Source: Ophiura sarsii (Eukaryota; Echinodermata; Ophiuroidea; Amphilepidida; Ophiuridae). From it: 64,000 nucleotides of DNA. Shown here in pieces: positions 44,519 to 55,806 of this stretch. The translations under genes and the position numbers were made by a program. The stretch covers positions 62,336,060 through 62,400,059 of the forward strand of contig CM069447.1 of the NCBI GenBank assembly GCA_035610835.1. Reading direction: 5' to 3'. A model generated the notes under the pieces. The model saw nothing but the letters and a program-made list of their open reading frames with translations, did no database searches and was not told where the DNA came from. Numbering within the stretch: the stretch's first letter is position 1; each line of letters opens with the position of its first letter.

Positions 44519-44757
44519 CGCTTTCCATGCGGCAGGCGGCTGCAGACGACATTCCAAAATTTCACAAAATGTTTCAAAAATGTCAAAATTATTGAATTTC
44601 ATTATCATATTTGGAATCACTATGAGAAATGCACTGACATAAGTACAAACATGCCTAGTATTGGTTCAGTAATCCTTGAGATAGACCTCGAAAGTTGGGA
44701 ATGGTTTCTGAAAAATCTATTTTGTATATGGTTAAACCAATGGCCGCGTGGAAAGTG
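44519..44757. mobile_element. 239-bp TTAA-flanked MITE, same family, copy C (inverted)
   Basis: The ends CGCTTTCCATGCGGC and GGCCGCGTGGAAAGTG are flanked by TTAA (44515-44518, 44758-44761). Its interior is the reverse complement of copies A and B. Confidence 0.8.
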
Positions 44758-44929
44758 TTAAAAATCATGATTTAACAATATATATTTCAAAAAAACGTTT
44801 CTGTATTCGAGATTGGAATAGGCCTACATTTGTGTTCTTGAAATGATTATATTTCTTCAAATAGGCCTATATAATTTCCAATAACAGGACGTAGGCTCAA
44901 TGATTTTCTGTCTTCTATTTAGAACCCTA

Positions 44930-45185
44930 TAGTAATGGTTCTTAAATTAAACCAAACAATGGTTCTTCATACACCTTGCGTTTATGGTCGCTAAGAACCT
45001 TAAAAATAAAAGGTTCTCCAAAGGGGTCTTACTTTTTGAAGACCCTTTAGAGGAACCTGTCGCTCGAACCTTTGATTTTTTTTCTTCTTGAGAACCATTT
45101 GGAGAACCATAAAAGGTTTAGGTCAATCTATAAGTTGTCTGAAGAACCCATGTTGGTTCTACTCAAGAAACATTCAGGGTTCTGA
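44930..45185. repeat. AGAACC/GGTTCT-rich repeat
   Basis: Diverged inverted motifs (GGTTCTTCATACACC, AAGAACCTTAAAAATAAAAG, GGTTCTCCAAAGGGGTC, GAAGACCCTTTAGAGGAACC) share vocabulary with the palindromic MITE at 32110-32517. The termini are not recognisable. Confidence 0.45.
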
Positions 45186-45297
45186 ATAGAGGATAGGCCT
45201 ACCGTTAGGATTTTAACTACATATTCCGGGCATTTTTCTTCAATATAAACATGATTTTGAAACAGACAATCATGAATACATCAAACATGATTAATGT

Positions 45298-45680
45298 TAT
45301 CTTCAATAGATAGCGTATGCCACAATGATATCTTGAAAGGATACAACAACTGTATTTCTTCGGCTATCTTCAGTAGATAGCACAACTCACTTTTCATCGG
45401 CTATCTTTGGTTGATAGCATAACTCGAATTTCATCAGCTATCTACAGTAGATAGCACAACTCATTTTTCACCGGCTATCTTTGGTTGATAGCATAACTCG
45501 AATTTCATCAGCTATCTTCAGTAGATAGCACAACATCCTTTTCATCGGATATCTTTGGTTGATAGCATAACTCGAATTTCATCAGCTATCTACAGTAGAT
45601 AGCACAACTCATTTTTCATTGGCTATCTTTGGTTGATAGCAAACTCGAATTTCATCAGCTATCGTCAGTAGATAGCACAA
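45298..45680. repeat. GCTATC hairpin array 1 (74-bp unit, two hairpins per unit)
   Basis: Units carry GCTATCTTCAGTAGATAGC or GCTATCTACAGTAGATAGC alternating with GCTATCTTTGGTTGATAGC, joined by ACAACTCATTTTTCATCG and ATAACTCGAATTTCATCA spacers. The stems are conserved and the loops vary (TCAGT, ACAGT, TTTGGTT). The complete period is about 74 bases over five repeats. Confidence 0.9.
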
Positions 45681-46413
45681 GTCCCCAACCCTCTATTCAA
45701 GCATATTTAGCTGATAACAAGCATCAAATGTCACTGATTGGAATGATACTTTCAAGAATAAATGTATAGTAGAGGGTTACCAGAATAAAATCACCAACTC
45801 CATAATATTATTAAGTGATTGTTAAAAAAGAAAAAAATGGTTTACGTTATTTCCAAACAGAAAATCGCAAACTCGTGTTGCCAGAAGTCTCGGTCAGACT
45901 GTCAACAGTATATCAGCAGATGCCAGACCGAAAACTTGTAATCCCGGCCACTGTCATTTGATCAATATTGGAGATGAATACGGCCATGTCAAGTCAAGCG
46001 AACAAACTTCTGACACTTAAATAAAATGTCGTTTTGATTAGTAGACTGGTTCGTAAGATATTTATTGAAATCATAATCGCATTGGCGTCCTATAAAACTA
46101 GAATTATCAATAGATATAATCGTAATTCAATGTCATACAAATTCAGCAGTCGGGAGGTCAAGTAAATTGCACAAAAAAAACCAATTTTGTAAATAGATAG
46201 TTGGATTAGTGAGATCTGTTTGATTGATTTCAACCATTTTTGAAAGATGGCAATTTAATACTTGAGCTTTAGTGGTTTTGAAAATAGTTTATAAAAAGAT
46301 TATAGATTGACTTTATAGTGACGATATCCTTGTTACGACAGAATAATACTTTATAGGCCTGTACAGGCCCGTAACCTGGATTTGTTCGTTCGTGGTGGTG
46401 GGAGGGTTCCGGA

Positions 46414-46550
46414 AAAGGTACATTGGTACACAAAAAAGGTACATTGATACACAAAAAAGGTACATTGGTACACAAAAAAGGTACATTGGTACACAAAAAA
46501 GGTACATTGGTACACAAAAAAAGGTACATTGGTACACAAAAAGGTACACT
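46414..46550. repeat. 21-bp minisatellite (AAGGTACATTGGTACACAAA)
   Basis: Six to seven copies. Because 21 is a multiple of three, several frames stay open across it and give repetitive peptides. These are artefacts. A G run (46559-46580) follows. Confidence 0.9.
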
Positions 46551-47318
46551 GTAAAATTGGGGGCGGGGGGGGGGGGGGGGTCCTGTGGAATGGTGAAGCC
46601 CATACATCTACAGATTAGGCTATAATTGTAAAAAAATGGGTCGGTCGGAACGGTTTCTTTTTTCGTTGCCAGAGCTAAAATTGTTATAGGGGCGTGTGGA
46701 AAGAAAACACAAAGTTTTGTGGAATTAGGTTTCGCATTGTGCAGATTATGACTGCACATGTGCAGTCTGCACATCTTTTAATTAGCCATATATCAGCCTG
46801 ATGCAGGTTCAAAATTTAATTAACTTGTCACTTTGTTGTATTATTCATTTACACGAGAAAGAAAAAAAGTTTGGAATTCAAATTAGTTTGATATGTTGGT
46901 GACATGTGCGAAGTCGGCGTAGCCTATCGATTTGACATGCCTGTCACTTTGTCATTGATAATGTTGATCAATCGGTCTAAATTACACCATTAAAAGTGTA
47001 TGAAGAAACAGTTTTGTTAATAAAATTGACACAAAGAACTATATAACAGATAGCAGTTGTGTCAACTTTATTCAATGTTACATATTTGTGTGGGAGTAGG
47101 CCTATTTATAAATTAATATTAAGGGCAGTAAATATTTAATTTGGTACGTAACTTTATGGCAAAGAACCCAAGTTATTTCTAAAGGCTTATTCAGTTTATT
47201 ATTGAAATGGAGTCATAGTCCAATATACAAATTGAACAAATGGGATAGCCAAATGCATACCGTATGTGTTTCAATGTGTCTCAAAACCATATGTGCTCCA
47301 AAGCTTATACAAGGTGTA

Positions 47319-48686
47319 TGGCACGCCGTTTGGTTCAAAATTAACATCGCTTTTGTTTATCAATTTGTGTTTTATATGTAGTTTTTGTGTATATCAATTT
47401 GTGTTTTAATATCAATTTGTGTTTTTACATATTAAAATATAGTACCAGTAAACAAACACAAAACGATACCGAAAACAAAATTATAGCAAAACAACTATAT
47501 AAAAACAGAAAAAGATATAAAAAACTATATGCAAAGAAATGACATAATTAGCAAACACACACCAGCATGCAAATAAAAGTCATAAAATAGCCAAAGACAA
47601 CTATATGAAAACAGAATAAACGAACACAAAATCGTATAGACACCGCAAAACGACCGGCACATTAGTGTATGATACAAACACGAAATGATATAAACACGGA
47701 ATGATGTACAAACACAAAACTACTTCGCCAAAGAGGTCACAAATCACGTGACTAGAGGTTACGGGCTGTAAATACTTTAGTTCTCGAATTTTTAAATTAA
47801 ATAGGTCTATGTTTGTATACCAGAATGGCGATGCTATGGATAGTAGGGATGATTGGGATAGTAGGGATGCTAGAGATAGTAGGGATGCTTGGGGTGCTAG
47901 GGATGCTTGGGATAGTTGGGATGCTTGGGATAGTAAGAACTTGGATAGTAGGGATGCTTTGAGATAGAAGGGATGCTACGGATGCTTGGGATAGTAGGGA
48001 TGCTTTGGTGGTTTTTTAAAATTTTGAACCAAATGGCGTGCCAAGGAACGCCGTTTGGTTCAAAATTAACATGGTGTTTTTCGCCGTTTGGTTCAAAATT
48101 AACATGGTGTTTTTAAAATTTTGAACCAAATGGCGTGCCAAGGTACGCCGTTTGGTTCAAAATGTAAAAAAACGACACGTCGAAACACATATTGAACCAA
48201 ACGGCATGGCATAGGCACGCCGTTTGGTTCAACATTAACATGGTGTTTTTAAATTTTGAACCAAATGGCGTGCCAAGGAACGCCGTTTGGTTCAAAATTA
48301 ACATGGTGTTTTTAAATTTTTGAACCAAATGGCGTGCCAAGGTACGCCGTTTGGTTCAAAATGTAAAAAAACGACACGTCGAAACACATATTGAACCAAA
48401 CGGCATGGCATAGGCACGCCGTTTGGTTCAAAATGTAAAAAAACGACACGTAAAAAACCATATTGATGTACACAAAAACTACATGTAAAACCCAAATTGA
48501 TATACAAAAAAAAATTAAAACAACAATCTATATACAAAAACAATGTTAATTTTGAAACAACACGTAAAACACAAATTGATATACAAAAAACACACATGTA
48601 AATCACAAATTGATATACAAAAACAACATGTAAAATACATATTGATATACAAAAACAATGTTAAATTTGACCCAAACGGCGTGCCA
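47319..48686. mobile_element. 1.37-kb foldback element (TGGCACGCCGTTTGG), TA-flanked
   Basis: The ends TGGCACGCCGTTTGGTTCAA and the complement ending CCCAAACGGCGTGCCA are flanked by TA (47317-47318, 48687-48688). The arms continue with TATATCAATTTGTG / CACAAATTGATATA repeats. Inside, GAACCAAAYGGCGTGCCA and its complement recur many times (48030-48440), and a GGATAGTAGGGATGCTT minisatellite fills 47822-48005. No protein is encoded. Confidence 0.7.
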
Positions 48687-48699
48687 TAAAGGTGAGTCA

Positions 48700-49585
48700 A
48701 AATATCCAGGTCCCGGTTTTTTTGCGGCAGAATTATATTATAAGGCCAAATAATGAACGTGTTTCTCGTCCCCGCCCTCACCAAATTTTTGAGATTGGCA
48801 AATATTTTTGTTATATTTGTTATTTCCTCTTTAACTTTGTTTCATCAATTGTTGTGATTAAAGATATGATAAGAAGTGCTTGGGTATCATTTATCAGTCC
48901 ACAAAAGGTTTCCAGGCTAGGGGTAAAGCAAAGAGAGAAAAAAATAATGAGGGCCTCCCCGTTTTTATGATTGACGACAAAGCTTCAACAATGAGAACTT
49001 AGCACAGAAATTAATGACAAATTTGTGACAAATAACAAATAATAAGGGCCTCACTCACCGAATTTGTAAAAAGTCCGGACGAGAAACACATTATTTGTGT
49101 TTCTTGGCCTAATACAGGCTTGTAGAATTCACAATAATATCCCGTAAATGGAAGTGATATTATTTGACCGTTTGTTAACAGTAGGCCTACAGCTACTGTA
49201 TTTTGTCCATCCATTTTACAGGTCAATGATAACTAAATAGAACAAAAAGTAGTACCAACAATGCATGTCAATATTAAGTACGCACAAATGTTGTTGCGAA
49301 GGTGCGATAAACTGGGCAAACTTGACATGATAACACGGAAAACTTGATTCAAATTTTGAGGATATTTTGTGCATTTTCCAGCATCTTACCGCACTTTTGA
49401 ACATTGCACGGGTTCAAACGGCAACCTCGGGGGGAAAAAAGCTTGCATTTTGTTTGACATTTAACCGCAGCTGCAGAAGTTGACCCATTTTCGGCAACTT
49501 ACGGAACTTTGGAGATTTTAGGCAACGTAGCGACTCTTTAGACAATGTAGAAAGGAACTTTTATAAATAGTGAAACTTTTAGCGC
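48700..49585. other. Non-coding stretch
   Basis: Nothing recognised apart from short chance open frames. The GCAACTT/ GGCAACTTA wording begins at about 49495 and recurs to 50160. Confidence 0.4.
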
Positions 49586-49593
49586 AATTTGGG

Positions 49594-49876
49594 CAGTGGC
49601 GGCGCCACGGGGGGTAGCATAAAATGGCAATTTTTTTGCTCGCTTCGCGCGCATTTTCTTAACACATTAGGTTAAATTAGATCAAATTTGACCATTTTAG
49701 CATAAAACCGAAACATTTCGCGCAAGCGTGCATTTTCATTCCAAATTAGTTAAGAATTAGACCAAATGGGACAAATTTAGCGTAAATATTTTTTTCTTCT
49801 TCATGCTCCCAAAAAATAATCTTGCCCCCCTTTCCCTCCCAAAAGAAAAAGTGTATGATGCTGGCGCCGCCACTAA
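49594..49876. mobile_element. 283-bp hAT-like MITE with 8-bp target duplication AATTTGGG
   Basis: The ends CAGTGGCGGCGCCA and TGGCGCCGCCACT are inverted repeats. AATTTGGG lies directly left (49586-49593) and again right (49877-49884). Eight-base duplications and CAGNGGCG-type ends are typical of hAT transposons. The interior is non-coding with C/G runs. Confidence 0.75.
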
Positions 49877-49884
49877 AATTTGGG

Positions 49885-51393
49885 GCATTTGTCCCATAAA
49901 TCATTAGGACCTTTAAAGGCATTTCCCGTGACACGGGGGGACCGATGGATAACTTGGCAAGCTTTTTGATAGCCGTTAATTCGTTGTTCGACATTTTAAA
50001 CAACCGTTCAAAAAGAATTTGCGCATTTTTTGGCAACTTAGTGCAACTTTTGAAGATTATGCAACTAAGGCAACTTTGTGCATCCTTGGAAATGTAATAA
50101 GCAATTTAGTATACAACTTAGTGCAACTTTGGCCATTTGTGTAGGATTTTGAGCAACTTAAGGCATTTTTGTCGTTTGTGGGTAACTTTCAACATTTTCC
50201 CCATTGACATGCATTGGGCCTGCCAGGTCTACATAACTTTGACAAACTTCCTTTTGACAAACAGCAATCATTTACGGTTCACGATACATGGTTTGGCAAC
50301 GGTTCATATGGTTTGGCTACCGGGTTGCGATTTTTTTTTACTAGTAAACATTTGCATGGTCTCACAAGTAAAATCAGTTGACTTTTTTTTTTTTAATTGA
50401 AAAATCATTTTATTCAGTGAGTTTTGCTTTATTCCGTATTAAAACGAAATAAATAAATTTTACAAATGTTTACTAGTTAAAATTCGCGAACGGGTTGACG
50501 TGTGGTTTGGCTATGATTTGGCTACCGGGTTCACGTGTGGTTTTGGCAGTTGGCTACGGTTCACGTGTAGTTTGGCAGTTGGCTACGGTTCACGGTTGGA
50601 TAGCGTGAGTGACTTGTGTTAGATGATTAAGTGGTTAGTCTGTTACTGCTTCTGTTACGCTCGTTTAAGTCTGATCTGATAAGCTTGTTTAAGTCTGATA
50701 AGCTTGAATGAGTTACTAATCGAAATATCGACTCGCTGAACTGGCACCTTAATAGTGTTCAAACTATACGATTTTATCGTTATCTCGAGCAGATTGGCGA
50801 AGAGATTTGGTTTGTGTCAAACATTCATTGGAAGGGCAATGGTAGGTCCGTAAATATTAAAAAATTTAACCATTAGATAACATAACATGGCAACAGGCTA
50901 TTTCAACTTTTCACGGGGAGGGTATAAGCCGGGGGGTACTCGAATTTGAAGAGGGTAGGTGTGTGACTGGTATTCTCAAAACAGGGGCTTACCGAACTGA
51001 CACATCCTAAATTGGGGGTAGCCTATTGACGAACGGCCCAGTTGAAAACATTTACCGCCCAATTGGGTGCTTTTTGAGTAAATTCGGACACATTGGGCTA
51101 AATTTACAGCCCGTGAACAAGGTACGGACACTTGCAGAGAAAACCGAAGGGCGAACGAGCGCCGGTCTCGCTCTTTGCGCTCTTGTTTACGTGACTGTAT
51201 TGTGTAAATCATGTAAATATTCAGGATTCTAGGAGACCGTACTTTTAGGTGATTTGTGACTTCTGTAGCCGACTCAAAGTATTATTACTGCGCATGCGTG
51301 TTATAAAACGCTAGATCATGGTGCTCCAATAATACGTTTGGTTATTCACATGATACATGCAGACTCACGCGAATGTCCTATCCTCGACAGACT
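49885..51393. other. Non-coding stretch with small repeats
   Basis: It contains repeated GGCAACTTAGTGCAACTTT-like phrases (50029-50165) and a ~45-bp tandem GTTTGGCAGTTGGCTACGGT repeat (50505-50600). No exon is evident. Confidence 0.4.
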
Positions 51394-51401
51394 TGGGGAG
51401 G

Positions 51402-51544
51402 CGTGGCGTAGCTAGGATTTTTTTCAGGGGGGGGGGGGGGCAAGATTTCTAAAATTTTCGTAAAAGGTTGCCCCCCCAAAAATTCTAGTCACTTACCTCG
51501 TGAATTTCACGTAAGTGTGTGGGGGTGTGTGTGATGGTGGGGGT

Positions 51545-51575
<31 letters not shown>

Positions 51576-51787
51576 GAGGTCAAAAAAAATCGCACAGTCC
51601 AAAAAAATCGCACAGTCAATGTACTACATTTACAATTTGGCCTTCTATTTGGCCAATAACCTCGGTCTTTTTTCTCAATTTTTTCCTTTTTCCTTTTTTC
51701 TCACTTTTTTTAGGGTTAGGGGGCGGGGGCCCAAATGTGTTTTTTTCTTCAGGGGGTAACACCCCTCCCCCCTAAGCTACGCCACTG
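51402..51787. mobile_element. 386-bp hAT-like MITE with 8-bp target duplication TGGGGAGG
   Basis: The ends CGTGGCGTAGCTAGG and CCTAAGCTACGCCACTG are inverted (the left end lost the A of CAGTGGCG). TGGGGAGG flanks both sides (51394-51401, 51788-51795). The interior holds very long G runs (51427-51440, 51541-51574). Solo TACGCCACTG ends of the same family occur at 18472, 21045, 34391 and 54282. Confidence 0.8.
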
Positions 51788-52672
51788 TGGGGAGGGAGAT
51801 ATCCCTAAGCTACAACATCTGTTCAGTGGACAAGGGGAATGAACAAGTTCTTTTCAGTGTTCCACAAAGAAGACGGTTAAGACACCACCACAATGCATTG
51901 CGTTTTTGCAAAATGCCCTAATTCTGCATGGTCTCCAATTTGTCTCGGTTCCCATAGACAATCATGGCTGCATAGCGCGTTCATCATTGGAGCGCTTAGG
52001 TTCTTGTTTACACCAATAAATAAATAAGTTATCAGTGTTCCTTTTTAGCTCGACAAATGCATCGTGTGTGAAAAAGCTTTTAGTTTGCTGGCGTTCGCGC
52101 AAGGCAATGTGGGAAGACCATAAAATCGTCTTTGTTGTGACGTTGTCCCCATGAAGTTTCAAGAATGCCACACTGATTTCACACCACTAAATAGGTTCCC
52201 TTACACTTTCACTCAGGGGTGTTTTACAATTTCCTCGCTTTTATATAAAGCGACTTGGATTTTTCAACTTGACATTTTTCTTCAAGTTCATGATATTTTT
52301 GATCATTGAAGAACAAAATTTCCAAGTTTGGGCAGCTGGTGTATCGCTCTCATAAAAAAAATGAGCAGTGTTGACAGAAAATACAATCCAAAATCACGCA
52401 ACAAAATGTACTGTGGTACTGGTAGTATAGTCCCACAATCAGGATTCTACTCCAATTTCAATAATTTGGGGCAATGATTATGCTTAAAAATGCTTCTATA
52501 AAAATAGAGAGAAACTCCGATTGTTATCGCGATGTCGGCAAGGTCTACAATCATTTACCGGTTTGCAATCTTATGTGGGCACTTGTACATTGCCCACAAC
52601 CGCTATCCGTTTCAGTATTACGCCATACATACTGAAGCCATTCTGCTCTTTTCAGTGGTCAAGTCGCCACTA

Positions 52673-53020
52673 CACTGTAAAAACAAACGTTTGACTATTT
52701 ATAAACACTACAACACGTTTATTTGTTGTTGTTTACGTGTAAAGGTATAGGAGGTCGTTTACGATAAACGGGTTGTATAAACGCTACAACGTGTTGATAC
52801 GTTTATTAACTGTTATCAAAAACGTGTTTATACCAGCAATCATGTGTTTATAATTGCTGGTATAAACACGTTTTTGATAACAGTTAATAAACGAATCAAC
52901 GCGTTGTAGCGTTTATGCAACCCGTTTATCTTAAAAAACCTCCTATACCTTTACACACATAAACAACAACAAATAAACGTGTTGTAGTGTTTATCAATAG
53001 TCAAACGTTTGTTTACAGTG
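52673..53020. mobile_element. 348-bp palindromic MITE (CACTGTAAAA), TA-flanked
   Basis: The ends CACTGTAAAAACAAACGTTT and the complement ending GTTTACAGTG are flanked by TA (52671-52672, 53021-53022). The arms share ACACGTTTATT/ACGTGTAAAGGTATA wording with the element in the satellite at 35936. A perfect inner palindrome around 52825-52870 forms the centre. Confidence 0.8.
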
Positions 53021-53248
53021 TACATTACAGTTGATCGGCCGTAGATATTAGAAGGGCCACATTAGAACGGCTCTTTTCAGAGCTACAAGCAGGGGGCTCC
53101 TAAGTTGGACACGCCACCCCTACCCCCATCCATCCATGCACCCCAAACACAAACAGGCTAATTGTCTCCTTCTTGGGGTCTACCCGCTATAGTCATAGTC
53201 ATAACGTGTATTTTCCTATACCACGAGTGCGCTAGTAATAAAATTATC

Positions 53249-53320
53249 TTAGGGTTAGGGTTAGGGTTTAGGTTTAGGGTAGGGTTAGGTATAGGGTTAG
53301 GGTTAGGGTAGGGTATGGGT
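53249..53320 (+). repeat. Interstitial telomere-like (TTAGGG)n tract
   Basis: About twelve TTAGGG-type units, several degenerate (TTTAGGG, TAGGG, TTAGGTA). They are followed by four units of CCCTTATGACTAGTGA (53321-53390). The position is internal, so it is a relic or insertion product rather than a chromosome end. Confidence 0.8.
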
Positions 53321-53933
53321 TTATGACTAGCGACCCTTATGATTAGTGACCCTTATGACTAGTGACCCTTATGACTAGCGAGTTTGACCCTCTTTCTTAT
53401 CCTATCCTTTTGCCTTTTATCTTATATTTGATCGCTATCATGATTATGGAGTAGAGACTGATAATACACACAATTTTTCACCTTTCCCTTAAACTGGTGT
53501 TTTGTCATCAAACGTGTTTTCGATCCATATCCTTTATCACGACTATAATGAATAGCGGAGAATCTTCTTTGTGAATAGATAGTAATTATTGCGGTTGAAC
53601 TAAGGCAATAAAACTAACAATAAATGACAAGAATTTTGCAGTCAGTATTGGCACCAACCTGTCTCAGCCTACGTAACCCGTACCATGAATCATTAGCTTG
53701 ACAGGTAATAATATAGGCCTATAATTATAGTAGGTCTAGGCCTAGTAATGCCTAGTAGACCTATTATAGCGGGGCGAGGCGTAAGTCTGCTTTAAAGACC
53801 TTGTGGTAATTTCACTGTCACTCAATCGAACAACACCCATCGTATCTCCCGGATGGTCAGGGAGACAGGGGGAGGCAGAGTGCCCCCCCCCCCCGGCTTT
53901 GACCGGGAAGGCAGCCCAAACTTCCGGACTAAA

Positions 53934-54090
53934 AAAAAATCGAAGAGAAGGGAAGAAGAGAGGAAAGAGAAAAGGGGAAATGAAAGGAAAGAAAGGAAAG
54001 AGGTAGAGAGAAAGGGAGAAGGAAAAGGGAAAGGAAAAGAAAGGAAAGGGAGAAGAGGAAGATAAAAGGGAAAAGGAAAGAGAAAATCTA
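53934..54090. repeat. Purine-rich low-complexity tract
   Basis: About 155 bases of almost uninterrupted GGAAAG/GAGAAGG, giving open frames in several phases on both strands that should be ignored. Confidence 0.9.
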
Positions 54091-54199
54091 TGGGATTTAC
54101 TTAATTCCCATGTAAATGACAACTTTGCCCCTTGCCCGGTGCATTTAAGTCATTCGCTGGAACAAACAACCCAGCTGCGCAATTGTTTTACTAAATAGG

Positions 54200-54300
54200 G
54201 TCGAACTGGTGTTCAACGGGAAATAATACCCTTTGCCCACCCCCCCCCCCCCCCCCTGAAAAAGACCCCAGATACGCCACTGACAACACCCTCTGATATA
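54200..54300. mobile_element. Right end of a hAT-like MITE (TACGCCACTG)
   Basis: A C run (54239-54256) followed by CCCCAGATACGCCACTG resembles the right end of the 51402 element. A left end is not evident within a few hundred bases. Confidence 0.4.
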
Positions 54301-54479
54301 CTTCGCCTTGCCGAGAACCGCTCCCATCCGAGAACCTTTTTCTCCGGGGTAACATCAGAGGATGGGGAGCAGTCACAGTGAGTTGATAAATGGCATGAAT
54401 GGGTCTATTTGTTTCCACCATCTGTGGTCTAACGCGGACGTTTGGGCGGGAGGGGGGCAGTCCAAGCAGGGGCGGAAAA

Positions 54480-54985
54480 TTCTTGTTAGGTGTGGGGGAT
54501 GATAAGTGTGGGCCCAAAAAAATGAAATTGAGCTGGTACCATCTATGCGGTGCGCAGCACCGCACTCCGAGCTATGCTCGGACAGGGGGGTGTAGAAAAA
54601 AAGTAGAAAAAAAAATCAATTTTCAAACTCATTTGGTGCGATCTGGTGTATACTTTGACCAAGATTGTATTGAAAAGCCATCGCTTCATTCAATAAATAT
54701 TTTGTTTGTTATCAATGCACGAAAGAAGTTGAGCATTTTTGTATACTGATACACTCTTGATTTTAGTATAGATGGTTTAAAAGCTCCAACAGGTGATGGA
54801 GTCTGAGGGGGATGTGCCCCCCTAGGCCCCTCCGAAGTAGAAAATTTTTCAATTTTCAAACTCATTTGGTGTGATCTGGTGTATACTTTTGACCAATGTT
54901 GTATTGAAAAGCCATCGCTTCATTTTCAATAAATAGGCCTATTTTGTTTTTTATCAATGCACGAAAGAAGTTGAGCATTTTGATG
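54480..54985 (+). repeat. Imperfect direct repeat, about 245 bp apart
   Basis: TCAATTTTCAAACTCATTTG, then TGATCTGGTGTATACTTT and TTGAAAAGCCATCGCTTCAT, occur at about 54615 and 54858. The second copy is interrupted by a TAGGCCTA insertion. The repeat is non-coding. Confidence 0.75.
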
Positions 54986-54994
54986 TTCAAAACC

Positions 54995-55216
54995 TCTGCT
55001 CATATTATTAACACTAGTGTTGATAATTGAACACTGAACACCAGTTGTTCAAAATGGTGTTCAAAGCACATTATGTAATAAATTGTTCACCAATATGAAC
55101 ACTAAAATTGAACATATTTGATGTTCAAGACCACCGTTGTTCATGTTAATACTAATTGAAAAGTGTTAATAAATTGAACACTGATGAACAACAGGGGTTC
55201 ACGGTGGTGTTTAGAA
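54995..55216. repeat. GAACAC/GTGTTC-rich repeat flanking a MITE
   Basis: Many short GAACACT and GTGTTCA motifs in both orientations continue after the MITE at 55807-55860 (GAACACATGAACACATTATG), so the MITE at 55217 seems to have landed in an older palindromic repeat. Confidence 0.5.
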
Positions 55217-55806
55217 CACTGTAAAAAATGGACGCCTTAAAAGGTGTTCTGGCTATTAACACCAAAGGTGTTCTATGATTTTAAACTTTTATGTTGGAAA
55301 TATTTACACATATTATCAGTTTTCTCTTATTTAAACAGTAGGTCCTATATCCACAAATATTTGAAAAACATCAAAATATATATTATCATTACAGGATTAA
55401 GTCAGCTGAAAATTGAACGTGTTCTATTTGGAACACCGTGGAACACCTTTCTTACACCTTTCTTAACACCTTATTTGTAACAGTTTGGGAACACCATATG
55501 TTCTAGAGCACGTCTGTGAACACCTGACGCGTTCTAGAACACATTGGTGTTCCCAAACTGTTACAGAAAGGTGTTAAGAAAAGTGTTCCTTTGTTTAACA
55601 TGGTGTTCAAATAGAACACGTTCAATTTTCAGCTGACTAAATCCTGTAATGATAATATAGATTTTTATGTTTTTCAAATATTTGTGGATATAGGATACTG
55701 TTTAAATAAGAGAAAACTGAAAATATGTGTAAAAATATTTCCAATGTGAAAGTTTAAAATCATTATTAACCAGAACACCTTTTGAGGCGTCCAAAAAATT
55801 ACAGTG
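55217..55806. mobile_element. 590-bp palindromic MITE (CACTGTAAAA), largest copy
   Basis: The ends CACTGTAAAAAATGGACGCC and the complement ending TCCAAAAAATTACAGTG enclose arms of about 250 bases (GGTGTTCTGG ... TTTAAACTTT ... GATATAGG) that are nearly perfect inverted copies, with a GTGTTC-rich centre. The flanks are AA rather than TA, so the target duplication is not preserved or differs. Confidence 0.75.

Noticed and set aside
46313..46774. 153-codon and overlapping frames with repeated CTNVPF-type peptide
   Set aside because: They are generated by the 21-bp minisatellite, whose period is a multiple of three, so several frames stay open at once.
53742..54122. 126-codon minus-strand frame rich in Ser/Phe/Pro
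   Set aside because: It follows the purine-rich low-complexity tract. Overlapping frames are open on the other strand, and there is no domain.
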